From the NCBI RefSeq assembly GCF_019320115.1, contig NC_089588.1, positions 119,781,707 to 119,845,706 of the forward strand: a stretch of DNA of 64,000 nt, written 5' to 3'. This DNA is from Miscanthus floridulus (Eukaryota > Streptophyta > Magnoliopsida > Poales > Poaceae). A program made the position numbers and the translations under genes. How positions within the stretch are numbered: the first letter of the stretch is position 1; each line of letters begins with the position of its first letter. A model generated the notes under the pieces. The model did no database searches and was not told where the DNA came from. It worked only from the letters and a program-made list of their open reading frames with translations. This document shows positions 44,846 through 57,071 of this stretch, one piece after another.

Positions 44846-45769
44846 CTCCGAAGGCCGATCTGGTCAGGTGGGAGGGAGGGGGCAGTGGAGGGAGATCTGG
44901 AGGGGAGGTGGGCGAGATCTGGTGGAGGAAGAAAGGGACTGAGGGAGAGAGGTCAGAGGGACTGAGGGAGGAAGGAGGATGGGAGCCAGCGCGCGGATCT
45001 GTACCATCCCTTGTTGCGCCAGGCGGGAGGGCGCGGCACTGCCGCGCCATGCTGGGTGGCGCGGCAGGGCCTGCCACATCAGCGCTCCGCTGACCAGCCT
45101 CGTCGCGCCGCTAGGCGCGGCAGAGTGATTTTACCGCGCCATGCCACTAGGCGCGACCAAAAATGTTAGTTTGTTAGATTTAAAAATAGTTTAAAAAAGT
45201 GTTAAAAATAATAAAAAAAATCACCGGGGACATCCATGGAGCTACGTATTTCTATGTTTGAGACAACTCAAACTTAAACTTTATTAAAAACGATATCAAC
45301 ATTTATGCTTCTAAATTATAGGTCTGTTGTAAAAATATATTCTTTCATTATTCTAATAATATTTATTTGGTATAATAACTGTTTATATTCTATTAATCAA
45401 TATTAAAAGAGGCGACCACACTTGTTCGCATCTCACGAGGTCAACTGAGCCCGCTAAGGATCCGGCCCTTGACTGCACCGCACTCCGGAGCCCAATCCTT
45501 GTGCTAGCTTTGTAGGCCGCCACATCAGTTTGCGGAAGCCCACCGTGCCATCATGCCCGTCCATCCCTCGCCTGGCCCCAACCCCAATGCCTCCCTCTGT
45601 CCCTTTACTCAATCTCACAGACTGTAACAAACTCCTTTTCTTTTTCTTTTTTTTGGAACTAACAAACTCCTTTTCTAGTCTCTGAAATTCTGATGCACGA
45701 GATCTGACTAGCACGAAACTATAAACTTCCCCGCATTACTTTTCACCTGATAGTTAGAAAAAAAACGTT
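44846..45769. other. Upstream of the GRF gene, with GC-rich hairpins
   Basis: 44860-44990 is G-rich (GGAGGGAG runs). 45020-45170 repeats GCGCGGCA and TGCCGCGCC/TAGGCGCG in inverted order, suggesting the end of an unidentified transposon. The rest is AT-rich without a gene. Confidence 0.45.
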
Positions 45770-46560
45770 CCATTTTTTCTCTCAAATGTGCTGGAGAGCT
45801 GCGCATCTTTGTATTATAGGAAGGCAAAAAAAGATCGGCTCCTTACATGAACACCACCACCTCACTCCGGGCCAAGCCATGAGGGGTTGAATGAAACAAA
45901 ATAGGTTGCACTAATAAAAATAACCTGAAGGATGAGGCCCGACCAAAAACCCTCACAAACTAGAAATAACTAACCCAAGCCGTGACCTAGACCGAGAGTC
46001 CATAGGCCTCGTGCACCCACGGGACACCACAGCTCCTTCTCATCTTTGAAAGCCTGCATAAGACTAGAAATCCTTGGTGGAGCTCCATCAAAGACACAAG
46101 CATTGCGATGTTTCCAAAGGATCCATGTCCCCAGGATAATGACTGTGTTTAGCCCCTTCTTCTTTTCCTTCGGCAGTTTCTTAGTAGCTTTGCGCCACCA
46201 ATCAGCGAAGGAAATTTCAAGAGAGCTGGGTGCTCGATCTTGTAGTCCCAACGCGGATAGAATCCGGTACCAAAAATCCCGTGCCAACACACAAGTGGTC
46301 AGGAGATGTTGGATGTTCTCCTCCTCCTAGTCACAAAATCGACAGTGACTGGGATGTGGAAGTCCTCTCCTCGCGAGTCTGTCAGCTGTCAAACACCTAT
46401 TCCTTATTGCCAACCAAAGGAAAAGTTTGCATTTCACTGGAGCCCATGATCTCCAAACTCGTCGCCAAGGCTCGAAAGTAATTGAACCATTAAAAAAGGC
46501 CCGATAAGAAGACTTGGATGAAAAATGCCGGGAGTAACTCCGAAAATGGTGCCGAGACAA
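45770..46560 (-). mobile_element. LINE 3' part with RT zinc-binding domain
   Basis: The minus strand reads WRRVWRSWAPVKCKLFLWLA, ARRGLPHPSHCRFCD, then LTTCVLARDFWYRIL and VIILGTWILWKHRNACVFDG, which is the zf-RVT region and C-terminus of a plant LINE ORF2. One stop (TAG at 46329-46327) separates the two parts. A 3' untranslated part runs to an A-rich tail near 45770. It is 5'-truncated as usual for LINEs. Confidence 0.75.
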
Positions 46561-46581
46561 AAGGTATGTTTTCTACTAGTG

Positions 46582-47040
46582 GTACGGTTAGAACCATATC
46601 TCTCTTTTCTTTGAACTTAGTCAAAACCGTATCTTTGTGAACAGTAAAGCAAATCGATCTTTTCTTTTTGAACTTCGAAGTAATGACAAGCTACTTCTGA
46701 ATTGTGCCCCATCGTCCTTTTCTTGGTTTAGCTTATTTTGCCCTCAGTCAACTGGCGCTCGGACCCAGTCCAGCCAGCTTGATTCTCACATCACATGCTT
46801 TGCTCTGTTTCGTTCATTGGCGATCGAAAGCTGTCATTAGTACCACAAAGAACTAGTTTGGGCCTCGATTTGCCTCGATTTTGCCATTTCATTGCTGTTG
46901 AGACGCAGTCCATAACTTTATCTAAGCTGTACGTGCTCGCGTGTTTTGCATCGATGAACCCGGCCTGCTGGCATCATGCATGTATATCATCTGCCTTAGA
47001 TCCATGCATGCCATGACAAGGTGGCGACAAGTACTATGAC
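46582..47040 (+). promoter_or_regulatory. RLK3 upstream (promoter) module
   Basis: Starts at GTACGGTTAGAACCATATC and follows the RLK2 module (15660 onward) and the orphan copy (57147 onward). Its distal part is replaced by the right end of a CACTA element. A TATATATATATG box lies at 47230-47241. Confidence 0.7.
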
Positions 47041-48949
47041 AAGCAAGGCTGGATTCCTACAAACGGTGGCTTCATTTGCCCAGGTCCACATAGAATAAAA
47101 ATGGCATCGTACCCTACCATCTTCCTCTTGCAGTGCTATTGGTCTACTGCAGGCATATCGTGCATATGCACCCTCTGGATTTGGATTTATTTGTTCGGTG
47201 TTGAGGAGTACCATGACGCGAATTCCAACATATATATATGCAAGGCACACTGACTGTGATGAGGGACGATCGATACACCGCCGGAGGAAATAAATGTTGT
47301 CAAGAAACCATCTTGCTGTGAACAAATGGACGGCCAAGGTGAACTTCTTATTGTTGGTTGCCTGGTTGAGTTTGAGCTTCTTTGGCATTCATGGTCAGCT
47401 AGATAGCCTTGGTAAGCTCAAAACCTAGCTTGCTACAATGCTACTATACTAGTTGTGCTTCTTCAGTAGAAATATATAATGATATTCTCCAAGTGAAGAA
47501 TTATGAGATTTTTAATTCATTTTTCTCAGAAGTATACATTTCCCACTAATTACTACACCTGATATCCACTTCTTAGAAAAAAAAAACGCTAACATAAACT
47601 TCATGTGACGGCTGCAAATTCTTTTATCTGTATTTTGGTGCTTATTTATTACATTTGTGACACTAGCACGCTCAGCCTTTTGGGGATAACGTAATAGCAG
47701 TTGACCACGAACTGCAGCCTTTCTTCATGTTTCTTTTGTCAGGTTTTATAAGCATCGACTGTGGGTATACCAAAAGCCCGAATTACACAGATTCCGAGAC
47801 AGGCATAACATATGTATCTGATGAGGGTTTTACCGACTACTCTGGCCTGATCCACACAGTCAACATGAGTAACATGGAGCCGGACCTTTTTCCCCAATGG
47901 ACCCGGAGGTACCAAGCCCTTCGCTTCTTCCCCAATGGAACGCGCAACTGCTACACATTGCGGTCTCTAACACCAGGTGGAAAGTACCTGGTGAGGGCTG
48001 TCTTTGGGTATGACAACTATGATATGCGAGACGGGCTGGTTACATTTGATCTCTATCTTGGGGTCAACTACTGGACGACGGTGGACATTCTCGGCCGTCG
48101 AGGTGCTGCCTTTACATTTGAGATAATCGTTGAGTCCCCTGCCAACTACTTGCAAGTTTGTTTGATCAACACAGGGTCAGGAACTCCTTTCATCTCAGGG
48201 CTTGACTTGAGACAATTCCAGGCAAATTTTTATCCAGATTCCAATGCAACGCAATCTCTAGTTTTGTTCGGCTCTTTCGGATTATTAGCTGGCTTAGAGC
48301 TCAGTCGGTATCACTTTGGTACTTACTATCGCGACGACATTAGGTAAATCTGGGTTGGCTATAGAAATTTTCCTTAATCTAAGTACAAAAGTTTTAACAT
48401 CTCGTGTTCATATTATGTTTGTAAGGTATCCAGATGACCGCTATGACCGAATATGGCAGAGGTATGAAGATGATCCTTTCTTGACAACAGTCCCCGATAT
48501 TATTAATGGGACGGTAAAGAATTATCCCAACGACACCTATGGTGCACCATCTGCAGTGATGCGTAGCGTATCCACTCCAGTAAACGATTCAGAAGGTATG
48601 AGTGTAGGGAGGTTATCCTATCCCAGTATTGAGGGAATGGAGTCCCTCGCTGTGCTATATGTGCTATATTTTACTGAGGTGGAGATACTGCAAGAGGATG
48701 AATTTCGAGAATTCAATATCCTCCTTGATGATCTCCCGTTAGTTAGTGCATTCAGGCCAGAGCAAATGTTAACTACTGTTGTGGCGGGCACCATGGGACC
48801 GTCGGGCCCTACGGAAAATGGTGTAAATATTCATTCTGTCTACCTTGAGCCAACATCAAACTCCAAGCCACCTTTGATTAGTGCAATGGAGATATACTGG
48901 ATACGACCAGTGGATGGATCTGCCACTGACTCAGGAGACGGTAAATACT

Positions 48950-49095
48950 ACTACTTCCGTTCCAAATTATTAGTCGTTTTGGCTTTTCTAGATATTGATT
49001 TTGTTATGCATCTAAACTTACGCTATGTCTAGGTGCATAGTGAAAGTTATGTATCTATGAAAAGCAGGACGACTTAATATTTGGAATGGAGGGAC
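48950..49095. mobile_element. Stowaway-type MITE in RLK3 intron 3
   Basis: Ends CTACTTCCGTTCCAAATTAT and inverted TTTGGAATGGAGGGA, with GATATTGATTTTGTTATGCA inside, matching the Stowaway layout at 12750. RLK2 intron 3 lacks it. Confidence 0.7.
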
Positions 49096-51310
49096 TTTCA
49101 CACTTTAGGTGTCCTGTACGTATACTTGTTGTAATGAAGTATATCACGAAGAAGTGAACCAGCTAATGTTACTGAATCGGATACCTGTTTGGCATAACTC
49201 CGAACTTAGTCTAGAATTAAATATTTGCTATTTCGTATTTAGCTCTAAAATTTTACTCCGATATTGTACAGAAGTTTGGTCCATTGTTAGTACCTTCTTA
49301 GGCTCGTGATTCTAAAATTCACCCAGTCTTTTTTGGTAGCTAGCACAACTATTACTTTCACTTCAACCCAACAAATTATTGCTTATATATATGATGTCAG
49401 TCAGTCAATTAGTAAACCAAAATAGATTATAGGGAATAAATGACGGGCCTTCCTACGGTATTTCCATTGGCACATAAGGAGGTAATATAATATAATAGCT
49501 TAAACAAGTCACATCGGTTGATTTTTAGAATTTATAAATTAATTAAATAATTAAAAGATTCTCATTTATATAATAGCTTAAACAAGTCCCCATAAATGAC
49601 ATGACAGCCACCTGTAGGCAAATTCTCAATTTATCACTTTGTGGAGAGTTGAACTACGTTCTGAATTTTATCTAGAATCAATTTTGAGTGAAATGCATAG
49701 GCACTAGTCAAACTTCTCATGGAACTCAATCAAAGTCTATGAATTTTGAAACTGTGTAGACAATGGTCGACCACAAACTTGTTAAAATGTGTCAAGTAGG
49801 TCCACTTTGTGAGAGATTTGATTGTAACACTGGCAAGGACCATTTAAAAATGCAAGACAACTATATTATTGTTTTATTTGATGCAGTTGGCTGCGAGTTC
49901 TCTATTAGTGTAAACATTCCAATTTTTCATTATATAGTGCAAAAACTTGTAGAAGTCCAATTTCATTACATCCACACATTAATAAACAAATATATATGAA
50001 CATTTTCCTTTATCACGTAGTTGATATAAATTCTGAACTGAACAGGTTTTAGGATTTGTGGATTTTGGGGGTTTTGTGCACTTATACAATTGTTGGACTA
50101 AGCTTATGCTTTTCCTTAATCTTTATTTTTTATTTAATCTTCTCAGCCAGTGCAATGATGACTATCAAGACAAAGTATTCTGTTGATAGATTCTGGGCAG
50201 GAGATCCATGTTTGCCCGTAGCTTATGCATGGGATGGCCTCAACTGCACTTACAACACTACTAGTGGTGGTCTATCGAGAATCATCGCCTTGTAAGTTCT
50301 GAACGAACAAGATCTCTCAAATTCTCAATGCATGTAAATGCTGCAAGTAAAATAGATTATATAAGTGTAGCATTAAGTTTATGTAATGTGGTGTTATGCT
50401 GTGGATTTCCTGCAGATATCTGTCATCCAGTAAATTGAATGGTGAAATTGATCCTTCATTTGGGAAGCTGACTCTCCTCCAGCACTTGTACGTTGTGCGC
50501 AGTATAGTTTCAGAATTTGTCACGTGATAACATTAGTGCATATTTACTGAATAGTTAGTGCTTATTCTTCTTTTTGATCTGGCGATTCTGTCTTTTTTAT
50601 GGAGAAGGAGAAAGCAGCTGCTTCCTTCTTTTAATTTCAAACATATGATGTTTCGGGAGTGAGTTATAGCCAATTCTCCGGATGCTCGCCTGGCTATTGA
50701 GGGCTTGAGGTGTTGTTGAGCTATGTGAAGTTGCGCTTTATGTGTTACCGAGCACTACTTATGAGAGTATAGCTACTCCTTCCGTATTTTTATATGAAAT
50801 TATTAGAACAAAATAAGTTGAAGGCAAAAGTTATAGTTGATATCTTTTCTTAAACATCATATATTCAAGAGGAGGGAGTACAATTCAAAACTTGGGAGGC
50901 TGGAAGCTTGCTGAAAAGTTTGCCCTTTTCAGTCAAAATCGGAGTGCAAGTCTTAACTTTTGTGCTGCTTGTACTGCAGCAAAGCTTTATGTTAACAATT
51001 TCCTTGACTGCAAAAGTTTAAGCTATTGATAACATTTAGTGCTTCAATTTTCTTGCTATTTACAGGGACCTATCACACAACAATCTATCAGGATCCATAC
51101 CTAATTTTTTCGGTCAACTTCCATCACTTGTATTCCTGTAAGCCCCATAGAGAATCTTTATGGCTCAAACTATTATCTGTATGGCTCAAACTCAGAGAAT
51201 CTTTATGTTTATTCTTCTGATCTCCATAGAGATTTGTCAAGCAACAACCTAAGTGGACGAATTCCGACAAGTCTGCTACAAAAATCCCAGAATGGATGGC
51301 TAACACTAAG

Positions 51311-52253
51311 GTTCGCTTCCTTTTTTTATTCTTGAACAAGGAGAGAGCTACGTATTATATTTGAGAAGAGAATAAGGGTATAAGAACCCATATAAACTGA
51401 AGGACTAAAACGGTGACCAAAGGTGGTGAATGAGAGCCAATTGAAATTCTTTGCAAGAACTTGACCTATGTCCCAAAAACAATCCACGAACACCTCGAGT
51501 AACGCTAGCCAAGATCACATAGTCACAGTGGCATGACAGACCTAAGAAACTAGGCAAGAAAGATGTGAAAGCAATCGGAGCTCAAAACGAGCGAGAAAGA
51601 GGCTTTTAGGGAAAAGTCAGAAACCTAGTCAAATGACCTCCAAACAGCATGAAATTTAGGAGGGGTTTATAACACTGTGAGAAAGATGGAAACCGGCCTG
51701 GCCTAGTTTCAAAACCAGCATGAGCTAATCTCCAAATTTTAGCCTTCGGAGGAGAAATCAAACAAACTCCAAAAGTCTTGAAAATTTCTTGAGGAGATTA
51801 TAGCATAACAGGGAACATCTCCACCAAAAATCAGCTCAATCGGAGAAACTTCAAAAACCGGCCTATGCTAGTTTTGAAACGGTTAAGTTGGTTTTTGCAG
51901 TTTTCAGTAGAATCCCCTCCAAGAAAAATTCAAAATCAATTACGCTAGTTTTGAAATTGGCTTGAGCTGCAGTTTTTAGCAGAATCCCCTCCAAGAAAAA
52001 TTTGAAATCAATAAACGAACTCCAAAAATTTTGAAACTTAGCACACACCTTGACTAAGCAATTTAGAAGCTATCACCAAGAGATCAAGTCAAAAAGATCA
52101 AATCTTGAATAGGAAATTCAAAATCCCTCTCTCAAATTGGGGTTTTCCCAAGAGTCCTCCAAAAGGTGATTTCTATATATGTGTGTGTACACTCCTCCTA
52201 TATATGTATGTCACAAATCACAATCTTTGACAACTCAATTTGGTGTTTGCTAG
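51311..52253. other. RLK3 intron 7 with an unidentified repeat
   Basis: Contains two copies of AATCCCCTCCAAGAAAAATT (51905 and 51985), with TAGTTTTGAAA and TTTTTAGC/GCAG blocks around them. It does not match RLK2 intron 7, so each copy gained its own insertion. No coding sequence. Confidence 0.45.
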
Positions 52254-53315
52254 GATTGACAACAATCCGAACTGCTTCGTGTGACCTAGTTCCGAACAAA
52301 AAGAAGAGTATAGTTAAGATTGTCACTGCTACAGTTACCATTGGAATAGCCCTTCTGGCTCTATTTGTTGCATTTACCATTTGGTACAAAAGAAAGGGTA
52401 CAAAAGGTAACTGATTAAGCTGGCTGAAAATTCATGAGTGCTTTTTCTTAAAAATATTGATAAGCCAAATGATACTCTGGTTAAATACTCAGTGCAAGGC
52501 CCACAACTTGTGAGTGGAGATCAAGGCCCACAAACTATGTGGGCTGAGCAGGGCCTACAGTCTATGGGGGCCGATGATCAGGGCCCACGACCTACAGGGA
52601 TCAACCAGGACCCACAACCGTTGTTACGGGAGAACCATGCAACTGATGCCGACATGCCTACTGGCCTACATTTTTGGAACTTCAGGTATAAAGAACTGGG
52701 GAACATAACGGGGAGCTTTCAAAACAAAATCGCTGAGGGAGGTTTTGGCCCGGTCTACGCTGGGATACTGGACAACGGAACTCCTGTTGCTGTGAAGATG
52801 AGGTCACAGGACTCGTCACAGGGGGATAAAGAATTTTGGGCAGAGGTACGTACGCTAGCTGAGAAGTACATGTATTATGAAAATTGAAACATATTGTGCA
52901 TGGTGGAACCCTAATAATTTGTTATTGGTCTCATTGTTCTTCTGATGTTGATTGTATTAGCCCCTTAGGGTTTTTTATAGGTATATATAGGGGAGAAATT
53001 TGGAGTACAAGCCAAGTTATACTAGGCCTAATCCTATATTCTATCTCTAGGATTCAATCTATACCTCTAGAGTTTGTTTCCATCTCCAATTATCTCTAAC
53101 GACACACATATACACACACTAGCTCTGTTGATCCTTAAATTTATGCAATATGGGAATACATAAATTCTAGAACGATATGTTAAGGCTTAAGGGAGTATAG
53201 GAAAGTTCATACTTATATCTCTCATTAAAGCACAAATGTATAATCTTTGATCGGCATAGAGGTGGGGAAGAATAACGTGGTAAGGAACATAAATTTACCC
53301 TCAATAAATCTCTTA

Positions 53316-53689
53316 GGGACTATTTGGAACAAAGAATACAAAACAGAGGAATGGAAAAAAAACGTAGGAATAAGGTAGAGTAAATAGTGAAAAGATATAG
53401 AATTTCAAAACATAGTGAAAAGATATAGAATTTCAAAACATAGGAATGTATACTTTGAGCTATTTGGAATAGAGGGAAAAAGCATAGAAACATGAACAAG
53501 CATAGCAAGAGAGAGCAAAGATTCTTTCACTTGGGTTAGAGTGGAGGTTTTATTTTGTACGTTTTGCATTACTATGGTTTCCTTTCCAAATAATTTTCCT
53601 TCATTCTAAACAATATGATGTGATTCTTTTCCTTTAGAATTTATTCCCTCAAAATTCTTTTTTGAGGATCCTTTGATCCAAACAGGGTC
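53316..53689. mobile_element. Tourist-type MITE in RLK3 intron 9
   Basis: Terminal repeats GGGACTATTTGGAACAAAG and, inverted, GACCCTGTTTGGATCAAAG, with a TTA target duplication at 53313-53315 and 53690-53692. A TTA duplication is the PIF/Harbinger (Tourist) signature. Length 374 bases. Confidence 0.85.
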
Positions 53690-54094
53690 TTATATTTGGT
53701 GGCAAATTTTGAACGATTTGGTCCCTTCAATTGAGTGGCACTATTGTCATTTTTCAAAATTGATTGATTCTGTTGGAGTTACAGGTTAAACATTTAGCCA
53801 TGCTTTGTCACGAGAATTTGGTGCCCTTATTGGGTTATTGCAAGGATGGGGAGCATTTGGGCCTTGTTTATGAGTACATGGCTGGGGGAAACGTGGAACA
53901 ACGGCTGAGAGGTTGGTGATTTTGACCAGTAACCGCATACACACACGTACGTATACCCATCAGACCCAATATTGCATGATGAGTGCAAAATAATTCTTTG
54001 TGGGTAATGTAGGAGGAACCACAGGGCAGGAAGCCCCTCTCACTTGGTCGCAACGCCTCAAGATCGCACTGGATTCTGCCCGTGGTACATACTT

Positions 54095-54259
54095 ACGTAA
54101 TGCGAACACAATTTCTTAATTCCGAATTTCCCTGACGGTTATATAATTTCCCGGTGTGTTTTCATAAACCGTCAAGATAATTAGTATTACCCTGACGGTT
54201 TATGCAATAACCGTAAAACAAATTCAAAACCGTCAGGGAATTTCACGTTTCCAGTAGTG
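54095..54259. mobile_element. Small CACTA-like MITE in RLK3 intron 11
   Basis: The right end reads CGTTTCCAGTAGTG. Internal CCCTGACGGTT / AACCGTCAGGG inverted pairs repeat three times. The left terminus is degenerate. Confidence 0.55.
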
Positions 54260-55806
54260 CTAGATGAATATTCTGTGCGTTGGGTGGGATGTTTTTAGAA
54301 ATATAAAGTTGTCACATCATTGCATGTATGAGATAAGCCTGTCAAAGCTGAGCAAGCTAGTGAAAGAATCTAATAAAAAGCAAATAATGTAAGATGGAAT
54401 TATAGGAGGATGTGATGGCCGAAGAAATTAAATAGTATGATGTGGATACACCTTGTATAGATTGAAAATTGTAATTTGTACACTTGTTGGAAGATACTGT
54501 GACACTTAGTGGGAGATGGTGTGGTACTCAGTAGGGATGACATGTGGATAGCTTAGCTTGCATGTGGAGGCCGGATTGAAAAATAATGAGGTTTTCTTTT
54601 GTGAGATAGATACTCTAGTAGATAACTCAACGTGCCAGCTGCCAGCTAATTTAGTTTCTCCACTCATAAAACCACTGTAGCTATATAATGGATCCATTAT
54701 ATTAGTGCAGGACTGCACTACTTGCACTCTGCCTTAAGAACGCCACTGATCCATAGAGATGTGAAGGCCGGGAACATCCTACTAACCGAAAAACTTGAAG
54801 CCAAGATCTCTGACTTGGGGCTCGCAAGGGCAATCAGCAGTGAAGGAAAAACACACACCATCACCGGCACGCTGAGTGGTACTCCTGGATACGTGGATCC
54901 TGAGTATGCCCAAAATAAACTCTTTCTATAGCAGCTGCCTAGTACCTGCTATTATTACATACTTCTTCTTTTTTTGAGCACACGGCAGGTACCTGAAGGC
55001 CGGTGAGCTGAGAGGCAAAACCGACGTGTACAGCTTCGGCATCGTTCTCCTAGTGCTCATCACTGCCCGGCCAACTTCTGTGGTCGTCGGCAACAAGCAT
55101 GTCAACATTGCTGACTGGGTGCGCGAGGTGCTTTCTCAAGACCGATCAGGAAGGCATCATGGAGATATCTCGAGCGTCATCGACCACAGCATACGAGGCC
55201 ACTGTGACCTCGACTCTGCGCGGAAGCTGGTGGAACTCGCGCTGCGATGCGCGCAGCGCGAGGATGTTCATGCCCGCCCCACGATGGCGGAGGTTGTGGT
55301 GGAGCTGGAGGCGCTGCAGCAGCCGGACGACGGGGCCTCGGCGGCAGGGACCAGTGGTTGTTCAGCGATGGCGGAGGAGGAGGACGACGAGGCTGCTGCT
55401 GCTGCTGGTGTACATGAGGTCGTCCAACTCGCAGAAGCACAGTGATGAAGTGTGAACAAGAATCTGGATATCTTTTTTTTTCAATCCACGGAAAAAGCAT
55501 ATGACAACTCTCAAGTGTGAACAGGAATCTGACAGGATAAGATGTGGCACAACAAGTCAACACTATTTCTGGTTAGCAGTCTTTCGGTCAACACAACAGC
55601 TAGGGAGTCCTCTGTTTCTAGAGAACCAGATAAGATGTTGCACATGTCAAGAATTAATCATGACTACTGTAGTGTGTCGATCAACGGAAAAAAAAAAAAG
55701 TGCTGGATCACGAGATTGTCGACATAGATCTTATTCTTTTATTATTGCATATTTATTCGATATAAAAATATGCAGAGCACAAAACAAATTCCAATAGCGC
55801 AAGGTC

Positions 55807-56032
55807 TCAAACCCAGCTCTTGATGCTGCCGCTGTAGTTGCTGCGCTTATCAAAGTACCTGTCCCAGAGCATGACGCCGCCGTAGTTGGCCGCCTTCTCC
55901 GCGACGGGGAGCACCGCCTTCCGGAGCGCCCCAGGGTCCGTGAACCCGCTCCTGGCCGCCAGTGGCGACGCCGGCAGGCCGACGTAGAACGTGGTGATTG
56001 GTGAACGGGTATGCCGCCGTCCACTTTGCCCA
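55807..56032 (-). pseudogene. GH18-C: 3' part of the XIP-like gene
   Basis: The minus strand ends with YGGVMLWDRYFDKRSNYS and SIKSWV, stop TGA at 55809-55807. It covers the last quarter of the protein. Positions 55860-56032 are repeated at 58351-58523, the truncated 3' end of GH18-D, so C and D are the two halves of one gene opened by an insertion. It is convergent with RLK3 (361 bases between stops), the same layout as RLK2/GH18-A. Confidence 0.85.
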
Positions 56033-56583
56033 TCAACCACCTCCACCAAACACCTCCATCGACCACCTCCACCAAACGCCTCCATCATCCACCTCCACCA
56101 ACAAGCATATATCATCCACATACCCTATGGTTAGGGCTTGCTGAGTACGTATGTACTCACCCGTTGTTGACTTTCTAGATATTGACCTCGAGGAAGACTT
56201 CAACATCGACGAAGATGCGAACCACGAGGATTAGGAACCACGCGAGGAGTTGCGAACTGTTGAAAGGAGTCTTAGGATCTAGGGTTTCGACTGCGCTCAA
56301 GCATGCCTGTGGAGTAGAGTGTCGCCATACAAATAAATACCGCTCAGTAGTTACCACCCCGCTGCAATAAAATATCGCCTCATGGCAAATCAAACCCGTT
56401 AGACTTGTAAAGGCCTATGGCTATGCCTTTCAAGACAATTATGTAACACCCTATTTCTAGATATCAATAAAGCTCGGTGTTTTGTATAAATTTGTGTGCC
56501 ATTTCTGTGATCGGGTGCGTACTTGTGGGTGATCCTGGCGCAAGTACAGATGCACTTTTGGACTCTCGAAATGAGGGGTCTGA
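56033..56583 (+). mobile_element. LTR fragment
   Basis: Starts abruptly inside GH18 and ends CGAAATGAGGGGTCTGACA, a typical CA-ended LTR. It contains TTGCTGAGTACGTATGTACTC and TATCAATAAAGCTCGG (possible polyadenylation region). No coding part or second LTR is attached. Confidence 0.55.
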
Positions 56584-57071
56584 CACGGCCTCTTCTCTGT
56601 TCTACTTTTTCGTGATCCCCACGAAGCTCTGCTTCTCCTCCTTAACGTGATTCCCCTTCCTTCCTACGGCTTCTGCCAATCAGGTCCCACGTACTTGGAG
56701 TTGGGCTTCGATGCTCTCTTGGGCATGACGGTTTCTTTGGGCCCGTTACTTGCTTCTCCACCGGGCTTAGCCTGCACACCGCGACTTCCCGCCTCAGCTG
56801 AACCGTTGGCGCCTTTTAGAGTTGAGGGAGGAAAATCTGACTTTTGTGATAGTTAGGGAGGCAAAGTGGACTTTTTCCTTTCCAGATTGGCCTCGGCTGC
56901 GCTTGGACTCCCCTCGGATGCATGCACAAGAAATAAAAGGAAAATCATAATTTGGGGCTGGGCTCCCCTTTGTGCGAACGCAGATGGGCCGCTCCCCTGG
57001 TGTTGTGGGTACGTGTGTGTGTGCTGGATTTGTCCGAGATGCTGAATAATGCTGCTGAGTTTGTTTTGTAG
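56584..57071. other. Unassigned spacer
   Basis: Nothing recognised. Small frames on both strands have no motif. Confidence 0.4.

Larger units (their letters stand above)
39806..46581. mobile_element. CACTA element, TTTAGTCCCGG family
   Basis: Left terminus CACTAGTAGAGAAACGAC at 39806; right terminus, inverted, CACTAGTAGAAAACATACC ending at 46581. Left subterminal CTTTAGTCCCGGTTGG / CCAACCGGGACTAAAGG hairpins fill 39850-40130. It carries a GRF/transmembrane gene and a Tnp2 gene on the plus strand and a GRF zinc-finger gene on the minus strand. The flanks do not match: CAA on the left, inside a fold-back element; GTA on the right, inside the RLK3 promoter. The right end has no TTTAGTCCCGG array and abuts a LINE tail. 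The element may be a chimera of two insertions. Confidence 0.7.
47294..55445 (+). pseudogene. RLK3: malectin-like/LRR receptor kinase with a frameshift in exon 8
   Basis: Exons: 47294-47411, 47743-48343, 48426-48940, 50147-50291, 50416-50487, 51066-51137, 51230-51310, 52254-52406, 52493-52845, 53785-53911, 54013-54084, 54711-54903, 54989-55445. Structure and splice phases equal RLK2 except exon 8, which carries one base too many. After IDNNPNCFV the frame meets TGA at 52282-52284, ahead of the transmembrane helix (VTIGIALLALFVAFTIWY), which is in the next frame. Without rescue the product would be a secreted malectin/LRR ectodomain with no kinase. The kinase exons are otherwise open: [27 protein letters not shown]. 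The DFG motif is DLG. The juxtamembrane part of exon 9 has a QGPQ-type repeat absent from RLK2. A cryptic acceptor in AAGAAGAG near 52310 could restore the frame but is weak. A sequence error is also possible. Confidence 0.8.
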
